DNA from: Planctomycetota bacterium
GTDB lineage: Bacteria; Planctomycetota; UBA1135; GCA-002686595
DNA: 6,968 nt
Assembly (NCBI GenBank): GCA_016764635.1
Contig: JAESRM010000127.1
Coordinates: 4,383 to 11,350 of the forward strand
Reading direction: 5' to 3'
Numbering within the stretch: the first letter of the stretch is position 1; the number at the start of each line of letters is the position of its first letter. Below, piece after piece: positions 1 to 6,968 of the stretch. The notes below the pieces were generated by a model, which worked only from the letters and a program-made list of their open reading frames with translations, was not told the origin of the DNA and ran no database searches. A program made the translations under genes and the position numbers.

Positions 1-452
1 ACGCCCAAAGAAACCTCGGGCAGTCCGCACTTGCCCGATCCCTTGCGCGCCCATCGCAGGTCCGCGGCCAAAGCGACCTCGAGTCCCCCGCCCACGCAGT
101 GCCCACCGAGTGCAGCCACGACGAGCATGGAGCTATTCTCCAAGCGCAGCAACGTCTCGTTCGCGTGCAAGCAGAATTGATACTTGAAGGCCGGGGTCAC
201 GCCGCCGAGCATGCCAATGTCCGCCCCCGCACAGAAGAATTTCTCCCCGCTGCCCGCCAGCACGACCACCTGGACCGAGTCATCGAATCGGGCCTTCAAA
301 ATAGCCTCGTCCAGATCGCGCATCATCTCATGGCTGTACCCGTTGGCCGGGGGAAAGCACAGGGTGATGAGGGCAATGCCCAGACCCGCAGCGTAGGTCA
401 CCTTGCCCAGGGGCATGGTTTCGGGATCGGAGAGTTGGATCGTTTCGGTCAT
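1..452 (-). CDS. Enoyl-CoA hydratase/isomerase (crotonase family), C-terminus cut by window edge
   Basis: The reading frame opens with ATG at 452 and runs without a stop to the left edge, giving 150 residues of a protein usually about 260 long. Crotonase hallmarks are visible. The FFCAGADIGML segment (residues 72-82) supplies one side of the oxyanion hole. The GGHCVGGGLEVALAADLR segment (116-133) supplies the second oxyanion glycine (about G121) and a catalytic-type glutamate, E125. The GLPEVSLG segment (143-150) supplies the second glutamate, E146. With both glutamates present, hydratase activity on an enoyl-CoA is plausible, in fatty-acid or amino-acid beta-oxidation in the cytoplasm. The exact substrate cannot be read from this part, and an isomerase or other crotonase reaction remains possible. 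No good Shine-Dalgarno site precedes the ATG. The gene is divergent from the DUF1800 operon and probably unrelated to it. Confidence 0.9.
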   Translation of the reverse strand, partial: MTETIQLSDPETMPLGKVTYAAGLGIALITLCFPPANGYSHEMMRDLDEAILKARFDDSVQVVVLAGSGEKFFCAGADIGMLGGVTPAFKYQFCLHANETLLRLENSSMLVVAALGGHCVGGGLEVALAADLRWARKGSGKCGLPEVSLG

Positions 453-547
453 CGGATTGTGGCGCTTGCCTGGGAGATCGATTGGGGGGCGGGAAAGTAC
501 CAAATCGAGGGTGCGTGTTGGGCGCTGGGCAGCACCTTGATGGACGG

Positions 548-576
548 CTTACAAAGAACGGTCCAGGGGCCGCCAA
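548..576 (-). promoter_or_regulatory. Candidate promoter for the crotonase gene
   Basis: Read on the minus strand, TTGGCG (576-571) and TGTAAG (553-548) each match the sigma-70 consensus at 4 of 6 positions, with a 17-nt spacer. Transcription would start near 541 and leave a leader of about 90 nt. The match is weak and could be chance; the main support is its place in the only divergent intergenic region of the window. Confidence 0.2.
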
Positions 577-605
577 TTAGCGAGCCCAGGGCAGGGTTCG
601 AGCGC

Positions 606-611
606 TACAAT
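606..611 (+). promoter_or_regulatory. Candidate -10 element for the DUF1800 operon
   Basis: TACAAT matches the sigma-70 -10 consensus at 5 of 6 positions and lies 32 nt before the DUF1800 start codon, so the leader would be about 25 nt. No convincing -35 hexamer is found at 16-18 nt upstream. A purine run AGAGAG (634-639) close to the ATG is the only ribosome-binding candidate. The rest of the 453-643 interval shows no hairpin or repeat that I can recognise. Confidence 0.2.
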
Positions 612-643
612 AGGCAGCATTCATACCCCCTTTAGAGAGCTTC

Positions 644-2065
644 ATGGATTTTGAGCCCTACATTCCCTCCGCGGCGAACCCGTGGACCCGGGACCTGGTG
701 AGTCACCTGGCCAGGCGATCCGGATTTCACGCGGCAGGTGCACAGCTGGCCGAATGGCATGGGCTCGGTCCCCAAGCCGCCGCCGCACAAATCGTGGGCT
801 ATCCCGATCTTGATTCGGCATTGCACGCCAAGCGCCTCTCCCGTTCCGGCAACCTGCTCGACTTTGCGGGGGACACGGAACATGAACGCGTCGAGCTCGT
901 GCGTGCCGAGTGGGCCTTCCGCATGGTGCATGGCTCCCACGGTTTGAGGGAGCGCCTGGTGCTCTTCTGGCACGACCTGTTTGCCGTGCAAGAATCCAAA
1001 CTGGTCCACTTCCCGATGGTCGCCCGGCACATGGAAACCCTGCGCAGGGTTGCGGGCCTGCCGTTTGGCCAGGTGCTGCTCGAGGTCGCCCGCGACCCGG
1101 CCATGTTGCTCTACCTGGACAACCGCATCTCCACCAAAACCGCTCCCAACGAAAATTGGGCCCGTGAGTTGATGGAGCTCTATAGCCTCGGGCTGGACCA
1201 ATACACCCAGAAAGACGTGGTCGAGCTGGCTCGTATTTTCACCGGTTGGACCAGCCCAGGAAACCAGCGCGAGAGTTTCGAATTCAAGCCGGATTGGCAC
1301 GACACCGGGGACAAAATCTTCCTGGGAGAGGCGATCCAAGGCCGATCTGGCCCCGAGGGCATGCAGGAAGGCTTGCAAGCCCTGGAGATCATCACCCGCC
1401 AACCGGCCTGTGCCCTACACCTCTCCCTAAACCTGCTCAAGACCTTCGCCGATCCAAACCCGGCGCCCCAGGTGGTCGAGTCCTTCGCGCACATCCTACG
1501 CTCCGAAAAACTCGACGTGCGCCGCGCCCTTCAAACCCTGTTCACCTCCGCGTGGTTCTACGCGCCCGAACGCATCAACAACCTGATACGCACCCCCGTG
1601 GAATTGGTTGTATTCCAAGCCAAGGCCCTGGGCATTCGCAACCCAGACCTAGCCGGCCTGCACCGGGCCTCGCGCAGCATGGGCATGGACCTGCTCGAAC
1701 CCCCGTCCGTGGGTGGTTGGGATCACGGTCAGGATTGGTTCAGCCCCATGGCGGCCGAAGGTCGCTTGTTATGGGCCCAACGGGTCTCCGCCCTACCCCA
1801 CTCGCCCCACCCGGTGCACGGCACGCCCGCCATGAACTTCGACGCCCTCTGGAAGGCAGGCAACGGCAAAGCCCTGATCGAAAGCCTGCTCGCGAAACTC
1901 AGCCTGTGGGATGTGCTGCGCAAGGACCTGGATGCCCTGCATGCGCTTTGGCTCGAGCTTTTAGAGCGCAAAAATGAAGACGATTGGTCCCCTAGCTTCC
2001 GCCGTAAAGCCGCACGTCTGGCCGTTTTGCTGGTCCTCTCTCTCCCCGAAAACTGCCTCTGCTAG
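644..2065 (+). CDS. DUF1800 family protein
   Basis: This 473-residue protein shows the DUF1800 pattern along its length: RERLVLFWHDLFAV (102-115), RDPAMLLYLDN (150-160), PNENWARELMELYSLGL (168-184), the RIFTGW segment (197-202), HDTGDKIFLG (219-228), RTPVELVV (316-323) and GMDLLEPPSVGGWDHGQDW (347-365). Its length is normal for the family. The biochemical function of DUF1800 is not established, but the family is repeatedly encoded beside DUF1501, as it is here. No signal peptide or membrane segment is visible at the N-terminus. The start at 644 is firm: the next in-frame stop upstream is TAG at 611-613 and no ATG, GTG or TTG lies between, so a hidden N-terminal signal is unlikely unless the sequence contains an error. 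It is the first gene of the operon, and the next gene starts 3 nt after its stop. The residues beyond about 385 are less recognisable. Confidence 0.93.
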   Translation: MDFEPYIPSAANPWTRDLVSHLARRSGFHAAGAQLAEWHGLGPQAAAAQIVGYPDLDSALHAKRLSRSGNLLDFAGDTEHERVELVRAEWAFRMVHGSHGLRERLVLFWHDLFAVQESKLVHFPMVARHMETLRRVAGLPFGQVLLEVARDPAMLLYLDNRISTKTAPNENWARELMELYSLGLDQYTQKDVVELARIFTGWTSPGNQRESFEFKPDWHDTGDKIFLGEAIQGRSGPEGMQEGLQALEIITRQPACALHLSLNLLKTFADPNPAPQVVESFAHILRSEKLDVRRALQTLFTSAWFYAPERINNLIRTPVELVVFQAKALGIRNPDLAGLHRASRSMGMDLLEPPSVGGWDHGQDWFSPMAAEGRLLWAQRVSALPHSPHPVHGTPAMNFDALWKAGNGKALIESLLAKLSLWDVLRKDLDALHALWLELLERKNEDDWSPSFRRKAARLAVLLVLSLPENCLC

Positions 2066-2068
2066 CCC

Positions 2069-3286
2069 ATGTTTGAGTCCAAAATATCACGCAGGCGCTT
2101 CCTGCAAAATTCGGGTCTGCTCGCGGGCGGTTTGGCCGCTTCCCCGGCCTGGTCCATGGCTCCCTTTGAGCGCACCGAAAAAGGTTACCGGCGTCTGGTC
2201 GTCATCGAATTGCACGGGGGCAACGACGGGCTGAATTTCATGGCTCCCACGGGGGATGACATTTACCACAAGGTGCGTCCTTATCTATCTATCGGTGCCA
2301 AGGGCGGCCACAAGCTGGATGACCACTATCGCTGGCACCCCAGCTTGCCGCACTTGGCCAGGCGCTTTGCCGACGGTGGCTGCTGTGCGATTCAAGGCGT
2401 GGGAACACGCCCGCGCAACCTTTCGCACTTCCGCAGTCGGGACGTTTGGTACATGGGCGGACACACGATTCCCGACAAGGAGCTCTCCTGGTTGGGGCGC
2501 CTAGCCGACCAGCAGTGGGGCCTGGAACGGTCCCCGGTGACCCTGCTCACCGTGGGCCCAAACCTGTCGCCGCGCGCCATGCAAAGCGCCCTCGGCCGCT
2601 CCTTTTGCTACGGGCGGAATTTCAAAGGAACCGCAGCCAATGCGCCCAGCTTGAAAGGTCTGAGCCCCAAGACCCATGTCCTGCTGAAAAGGCTCAACCA
2701 CAGCACCTCGATCGCGCGCCAAGCCTCCCAGGCCCTGGCCAGCATTCCGGCCCTGGACACCTCGATCGAATGGCCTGGGCAAGGTCTCGGTGCGGACCTG
2801 TCGCGGGTGGCCGCCGCCATCGACCACGGTCTTCCCACCCGCGCCTTCTGGATCACCCAAGGCGGCTACGACACGCATTCCTACCAGGGCGAGGACCAAG
2901 CAACCCTGATGCGCGAGCTGGATACGGCCCTGCACGCATTTGTGTCAGAACTCGAAAGCCGTGACCTGCTCAAGGACACGCTCATCATGACCATGAGCGA
3001 GTTTGGCCGGCGCGTGGCCGAGAATGGCGTGCGCAAGGGCGCCGGGACAGACCACGGCGTAGCCTCCATGCAACTGCTTCTTGGCGGGGACATGAAAGGC
3101 GGACTGATCGGCCCCCACCCGGACCTGGCGAATCTGGATGAGGACGGCAATTTCCAACACACCTTCGACTTCAAGCAGGTCAACGCGAGCGTAGCCTCCC
3201 ACTGGTTTGGCGCCCAAACCAAGGACCTCTTCGACGGCCCCGTGCAAGGGCTGCCGCTCTTTTCAAAAGGGCCCACAAAACAATGA
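2069..3286 (+). CDS. DUF1501 family protein with twin-arginine signal
   Basis: This 405-residue protein begins with a twin-arginine signal: SRRRFLQ (7-13), then a glycine/alanine-rich hydrophobic stretch to about residue 29. That implies export of the folded protein through the Tat system. The DUF1501 body follows, with LHGGNDGLN (48-56), HPSLPHLARRF (90-100), SHFRSRDVWYMG (119-130), GGYDTH (265-270), MSEFGRRV (309-316) and GTDHG (326-330). The spaced Asp/His/Glu residues (D53, H120, D268, H270, E311, D328, H329) look like metal or active-site ligands of the alkaline phosphatase/sulfatase-like fold to which DUF1501 has been related. Actual activity is unknown. There is no Shine-Dalgarno site in the 3-nt gap after the DUF1800 stop, so translation is probably coupled. 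Its length is normal for the family and it appears intact. Confidence 0.94.
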   Translation: MFESKISRRRFLQNSGLLAGGLAASPAWSMAPFERTEKGYRRLVVIELHGGNDGLNFMAPTGDDIYHKVRPYLSIGAKGGHKLDDHYRWHPSLPHLARRFADGGCCAIQGVGTRPRNLSHFRSRDVWYMGGHTIPDKELSWLGRLADQQWGLERSPVTLLTVGPNLSPRAMQSALGRSFCYGRNFKGTAANAPSLKGLSPKTHVLLKRLNHSTSIARQASQALASIPALDTSIEWPGQGLGADLSRVAAAIDHGLPTRAFWITQGGYDTHSYQGEDQATLMRELDTALHAFVSELESRDLLKDTLIMTMSEFGRRVAENGVRKGAGTDHGVASMQLLLGGDMKGGLIGPHPDLANLDEDGNFQHTFDFKQVNASVASHWFGAQTKDLFDGPVQGLPLFSKGPTKQ

Positions 3287-4413
3287 AACGATTCATTTGG
3301 CCCCTGCTCCTGCTGGTTTCCTGCGCCGCGGGCCCGCATCCGCTGTCTGAAAAACCCGCGCCACTGCCTTACGCAATCGCCCCGGGTGCCGACCACCTCG
3401 TCGAAGGCGAACAACCCGCGGAGATCCCGCTCGAAGCCAATGCATCCCTATCGGGGCGCCTGGTTCGTGAGGGACAAGTCGTTCGCTATCCGCTGCCCAC
3501 CGAAGAGGGTCAATTATCCCTGATCGATTGCGAAGCTTGGGGATACGCGCGCGGGACCGAGAGCCAGGGACAGCTGCGAGTGCTGGACCGGGACTCCAAC
3601 ACTGTGGCCAGCGTCCACCTGGCAGGCCGCACCCTGCACCAGGCCATGCTGCCGTTTCTGGCAGGCGATCGCGGCCCCTACCAACTTGAACTGCAGGCCA
3701 CGGAAGCCACATTCCGCTACGTGCTCGTGCGCCACTCTTCCTATGCGCAAAACCACCCGGATCAGGTGCGGGATCTGGGACAGAACTCCCAAGCCCAGGG
3801 CTGGCTCGCTGGCCAAGGCGAGCCCGTGTCCTTCAAGGTCCATGGACGCCCAGGCCAACGCTTCATCGTCCACGTGGAGCCCACCCACGAACGCGGCCGA
3901 GAATACCAACGCCGCTGGTGGTTCCGTCGGCCCCTGGCAGCCGCTGGCCTGCTGGCCCCCACCGCTGCCGCCACCCAAGTCCATGCCCTGCGCAAGGGTG
4001 AAAAACCCTTCCCGAAGTTCGTGCTCGGCCTGCCGGGCCAAACCCTGGAGCAAGCCTCCCACTCCCAAGTCTTCGTGGTTCCGGACAGTGGCATCCTGAA
4101 CTTTTGGGTCAGCCAGCAAGGCACAGCCGAAGCCGGACTCTTCGACCTGACCGTGCAGCGTGACCTGCATTGGCGCCAGGTCCACGTGCACGTGGCCAAC
4201 CGCGAAGACCACCCGCTACCGCAAACCCGAGTCGCTTTCCTGCTCGAACCCCGCATGGCTCTCGTCAGCACAGCGACCACGACCTCCGCCGGCCCGTGTG
4301 TCGTTTCAATCCCGGACGGGGCCTACTCCGTGGTGCTCACGAGAGGCTCCACCGGGGACCATCGCAGCATGCGCTTGCGCAGCGAGCAAGAAGAGTTGTA
4401 TCTGGTCTGGTGA
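3283..4413 (+). CDS. Lipoprotein with tandem PPC-like domains and a carboxypeptidase-regulatory-like C-terminus
   Basis: The start ATG overlaps the DUF1501 stop (ATGA), and AAAAGGG about 11 nt upstream can serve as ribosome-binding site. Of 376 residues, the first 14 form a short lipoprotein signal with lipobox LVSC, so C14 would be lipidated. Three beta-rich regions follow. Residues about 50-150 and 165-292 look like two copies of a bacterial pre-peptidase C-terminal (PPC) type domain: G58, L60, G64, V67, Y69, L71, G76 and Q77 line up without gaps with G173, L175, G179, V182, F184, V186, G191 and Q192. Residues about 297-376 resemble a carboxypeptidase-regulatory or Ig-like domain (PLPQTRVAFL, then a VSIPDGAYSVVL strand pair). 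No catalytic motif is seen, so a binding or scaffold role at the cell surface is inferred. I do not recognise the full protein as a named family. Confidence 0.85.
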   Translation: MKRFIWPLLLLVSCAAGPHPLSEKPAPLPYAIAPGADHLVEGEQPAEIPLEANASLSGRLVREGQVVRYPLPTEEGQLSLIDCEAWGYARGTESQGQLRVLDRDSNTVASVHLAGRTLHQAMLPFLAGDRGPYQLELQATEATFRYVLVRHSSYAQNHPDQVRDLGQNSQAQGWLAGQGEPVSFKVHGRPGQRFIVHVEPTHERGREYQRRWWFRRPLAAAGLLAPTAAATQVHALRKGEKPFPKFVLGLPGQTLEQASHSQVFVVPDSGILNFWVSQQGTAEAGLFDLTVQRDLHWRQVHVHVANREDHPLPQTRVAFLLEPRMALVSTATTTSAGPCVVSIPDGAYSVVLTRGSTGDHRSMRLRSEQEELYLVW

Positions 4414-4440
4414 GCAAACTTTCGCCACCGCACCCACCGC

Positions 4441-6231
4441 TCAATTACCGCCTAGTACCTTGAATTGACCCCTAACCGGGCCAATCAGGATTTCGGGCTC
4501 CTGGGGAATCGCCACCAGGACGCCCCCGGGCAGCAGGGCCTGCACCACGGCCGCCTGGGCGGCTCCGCCCTCGATTTTCACATCCACCGTGTAGGCGCTT
4601 GGCTGCATGGTGCCCCGCTTCCGGTAGGTTTGCGCCGCCTGGTTAGGGACGAATTCCAGACCGCCCACCAAGGGCAACGCCAGGGCGTAGCGGCCTCCGC
4701 CCAACGGAAACAAGTCCTCGGAGCGGGTTTGCTGCACTCCCGATTCCAAGGTGACGGTGATTTGAGCGCTCGGGGCCTGGACTAAGGCCGCTGGCCACTC
4801 GAACTGGAACCCCTCGATCGCAAACCTGCCGCACAAGCGCAAGCGCCAGGTCTCGCTGCCAGCTTCCCGCAGCAATAAGGCCCGCTGCAGGTCCAGCTGC
4901 GGTTCGAAATAGGTGCCGCGCAGATCCCCCAGCATTTGCTGCAGGGCTCCACGCACGATGCGTTGGTTGTTTTGAACGCCCTTGGCCGACACGTATTGCA
5001 ACTTGAAGTTAAGGGCCGGATCCCTGGCGAGAGAAGCTTCCATGGAACTCACAAGCTCGTCGTAGCGACCGTAGAAACGTTCGCTCAACCCACTCTCCCA
5101 GAAATCGCTCAAACCCTTGTGCATGGCTCGCCGGTAGTCGTGATGCAAAACCAAACGGTCATCCAACTCGTTGTAGAGGGGTTCCCAATAGGGAAGTTTC
5201 CCCGGCACGGGCATCCAGTTTTTGTACCAGGCCATGGTATCCCAAACCAGGGGCTCGAGCTTGCCCCGGGCCGGATCGAAGCAAAGGCGCCAGTTGTGGT
5301 TTTCGTCGATGTGCCGGGTTTGGGTGAGCACGCGAAACGCCGCGTAACGCCCCATGGCTTGCATGTCGATACACTGCGCAATGGCCACAAGGTTCTGCTC
5401 GCTGGCGGGCTGTGCCAGCAGGTCGCACAACTCGCGTAGGACCGCGCGCGCCTCGCCCTTCGACGGACTCTCTTTGGGCTTCACCTTCCAGAGGCCCGGG
5501 TGATCGAAAAGTCTGGAGCTCAAACCGGTGTAGAGGTCGCGGCCCACGAATTCACCCCACAGGATGCAAGCGTCCGGGCGCCCATACGCTTCGAGCATCT
5601 GCAATCCCGGTTGCTCAACAAGCGTGTGAATACCCCTATTCTCTCCGTTTATGGACAGTTCCACCAGATCGCTCTGGGGCGTGAGCAACCCCATTTCACG
5701 CGCCAGCCAAAAGCTGAGCTCACCTTCCAGAACGCCCCAGCCCTTGGGAACGATCAAGTTGAAGCGCTGCATGCCCTGCCAAAGTCGGTCCCCAGGAACC
5801 TTCACCCGCCAGGATTTCTTGAGCCCCGCCCAGTGCCAAAACCAATCGCCCCGGTAGCGTAATTTCGCCGCGCCACTCTCCCCATCCGCATAGCCCAAGA
5901 GGCCATCCTGATAGTCCCGCCCCGAACTCGGCAGGTACGCATTTAAGCGGTCCTCCAGGTCCCCCTGCAATTCCAACTCGACCACGGGAAGCTGGGATTG
6001 GGAGCGCTCCTCACTGACACCGATGCGCAGGGATTGCTTGAGGCGCTGGTATTCATAGGTCCCGGTTGCGCGCAGGTCCAGCGCGTGTGCTGACGAACCG
6101 TAACGGACGCCCAGCCCCATGAAACGATCATGGGTTCGAGTAGCCCACAGGGCAAACAAACAGATCGATGGCAGGCTGATCAAGGGGCTCCACCTCCAGG
6201 CGAAACCGAGTAAGCGTTTCAGTCGAATCAC
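4441..6231 (-). CDS. Membrane-anchored CotH kinase-like protein
   Basis: This 596-residue protein starts with GTG at 6231, inside a GTGA overlap with the upstream TPR gene's stop. Residues 1-13 are basic and 14-30 form one hydrophobic segment, so the protein is probably an N-terminally anchored, outward-facing one; the next methionine (M38) would lose this anchor. The CotH-type domain spans about 85-440: KLRYRGDWFWHW (123-134), KKSWRVKVP (138-146), a helical segment through LSFWLAREMGLL (172-183), VELSINGENRGIHTLVEQ (190-207), then DENHNWRLCFD (309-319) and LVWDTMAW (328-335). D309, N313 and D331 match the spacing of the catalytic and metal-binding positions in CotH atypical kinases, whose known members phosphorylate secreted or coat proteins. 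Residues 440-596 form an extra beta-rich region. Kinase activity and substrate are inferred, not shown. Confidence 0.85.
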   Translation of the reverse strand: MIRLKRLLGFAWRWSPLISLPSICLFALWATRTHDRFMGLGVRYGSSAHALDLRATGTYEYQRLKQSLRIGVSEERSQSQLPVVELELQGDLEDRLNAYLPSSGRDYQDGLLGYADGESGAAKLRYRGDWFWHWAGLKKSWRVKVPGDRLWQGMQRFNLIVPKGWGVLEGELSFWLAREMGLLTPQSDLVELSINGENRGIHTLVEQPGLQMLEAYGRPDACILWGEFVGRDLYTGLSSRLFDHPGLWKVKPKESPSKGEARAVLRELCDLLAQPASEQNLVAIAQCIDMQAMGRYAAFRVLTQTRHIDENHNWRLCFDPARGKLEPLVWDTMAWYKNWMPVPGKLPYWEPLYNELDDRLVLHHDYRRAMHKGLSDFWESGLSERFYGRYDELVSSMEASLARDPALNFKLQYVSAKGVQNNQRIVRGALQQMLGDLRGTYFEPQLDLQRALLLREAGSETWRLRLCGRFAIEGFQFEWPAALVQAPSAQITVTLESGVQQTRSEDLFPLGGGRYALALPLVGGLEFVPNQAAQTYRKRGTMQPSAYTVDVKIEGGAAQAAVVQALLPGGVLVAIPQEPEILIGPVRGQFKVLGGN

Positions 6232-6968
6232 CGCGCTTCCCCCGCTTGCTTTAAGGAGTCTAGCCCCCTCAGGATTTCAGAATTGGCCGTGGCCTCCAAG
6301 AGCAACCGCACCCGAACCCGCAAACCATTGTTGACGTCCAAGGCCGCGGGCCAAACCCATTCGAAGTGCACGCCCCCCTTCCCCGAAGCCTGAAAAACGC
6401 CCTCGCCCAGGGACTGCATGCCCCGCGGCATCAATTCGCAGCCCGCGCCCCCAGCGATAGCGGTAGCGTCTCCGTCCGTGAGGATCAGCTCCAACGACTG
6501 CAACCTGCCACGGAAACCATTCGGCAAATAAAGCCTCATTTCCGAGAGGGATTTGGGCGGCTTGACGAAGGTGTAGTCCAAGGTGTACGCGTTGGCTCCG
6601 TGATCCCGAACCACACTCCAGGAGGGGGAATCGGTCACATCGTCGGCGGTTTGACCTAGGACCTTGAGTCGCCAACCGTGCTTCCAATAGGTAAGGCTGC
6701 GCGGCAGTTGCTCCGCAAGCGCCTCTTCTATGGCGCCGTCCTGGCCGAGCTTCAACCAAACCCGCATCTGCAGTTCGAGCAAGGCGGGATGCCCGGGCAA
6801 CTTTCGCAACCAACCCCGAAGCAAATCCTGGCTGGCTTGAAGCTCTCCCGCCCCCAGCAGGGCCGAAGCCAAAGCTTGCACGAACCCCATATTGTGGGGA
6901 TCCCTGACCAGGGCCGCCCGCAAGAGTTCGGCCGCATCCGCAGACCTGCCGGCCTTGCGAAGCTGACG
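6228..6968 (-). CDS. TPR-repeat protein, N-terminus cut by window edge
   Basis: The frame is open from the right edge to TGA at 6228, giving the last 246 residues; the true start lies outside the window. Residues 1-88 of the visible part are helical with a TPR pattern: part of one repeat ending in LLRAALVRDPHN, a full repeat at about 27-60 (FVQALASALLGAGELQASQDL then LPGHP) and another at about 61-88. Residues about 117-230 are predicted beta-rich, with LYLPNGFRGRLQSLELILTD (146-165) and GGVHFEWVWPAAL (198-210). I do not recognise this second half as a named domain. The GTGA overlap with the CotH-like gene indicates an operon and translational coupling, so the TPR part may bind the CotH-like protein or its substrate. 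Whether this protein has an upstream signal peptide or membrane segment cannot be seen. Confidence 0.82.
   Translation of the reverse strand, partial: RQLRKAGRSADAAELLRAALVRDPHNMGFVQALASALLGAGELQASQDLLRGWLRKLPGHPALLELQMRVWLKLGQDGAIEEALAEQLPRSLTYWKHGWRLKVLGQTADDVTDSPSWSVVRDHGANAYTLDYTFVKPPKSLSEMRLYLPNGFRGRLQSLELILTDGDATAIAGGAGCELMPRGMQSLGEGVFQASGKGGVHFEWVWPAALDVNNGLRVRVRLLLEATANSEILRGLDSLKQAGEAR

Noticed and set aside
328..576. A short minus-strand frame across the crotonase start and upstream region
   Set aside because: It is in a different frame from the crotonase motifs, is Pro/Arg-rich and low in complexity, and overlaps the real gene.
99..635. A 178-codon open frame on the plus strand
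   Set aside because: Most of it is antisense to the crotonase gene, whose motifs are clear on the minus strand. The translation resembles no known protein.
632..1402. A 256-codon open frame on the minus strand
   Set aside because: It lies fully antisense to the well-conserved DUF1800 coding region, and its translation shows no family motif. Such long antisense frames are common in GC-rich genes.
4441..4468. Inverted repeat TCAATT...AATTGA as a possible terminator
   Set aside because: The stem is only 6 bp and A/T-rich, the loop is about 16 nt, it has no T-tract and lies within the CotH-like coding end.
4936..5439. A 167-codon plus-strand frame inside the CotH-like gene
   Set aside because: It is antisense to the catalytic-core region of the CotH-like protein, which carries the recognisable motifs.

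Overview
The window is GC-rich, densely coding chromosomal DNA from a bacterium with Tat export, lipoprotein processing and probably an outer membrane. Adjacent DUF1800 and DUF1501 genes, a CotH-type kinase-like protein and few clear Shine-Dalgarno sites fit a planctomycete or a similar environmental Gram-negative lineage. This placement is an inference, because all of these families are found more widely. I see no tRNA, rRNA, CRISPR array, insertion sequence or other mobile element.

Layout: (1) Positions 1-452, minus strand, hold the N-terminal 150 residues of an enoyl-CoA hydratase/isomerase (crotonase family) that runs off the left edge. (2) Positions 453-643 form a divergent intergenic region with weak promoter candidates for both directions. 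(3) Positions 644-4413, plus strand, carry three tightly packed genes: a DUF1800 protein, a DUF1501 protein with a twin-arginine signal, and a lipoprotein with two tandem PPC-like beta domains and a carboxypeptidase-regulatory-like C-terminal domain. The gaps are 3 nt and then an ATGA overlap, so this is almost certainly one translationally coupled operon. (4) Positions 4441-6968, minus strand, carry a second operon convergent with the first: a TPR protein cut by the right edge, followed through a GTGA overlap by a membrane-anchored CotH kinase-like protein.

How the genes may work together: DUF1800 and DUF1501 proteins are recurrent genomic partners of unknown biochemical role. Here the DUF1501 partner carries the only visible Tat signal and the third gene encodes a surface-type lipoprotein, which suggests an envelope or secreted assembly. 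The TPR/CotH pair looks like a separate envelope module, with a CotH-fold catalytic domain facing outward from an N-terminal membrane anchor and a TPR partner. Nothing in the sequence directly connects the two operons beyond their being neighbours. The points most worth following are the lipoprotein as third member of the DUF1800/DUF1501 operon, the absence of any export signal on the DUF1800 protein, and the TPR-CotH pair, which may share a C-terminal beta motif.
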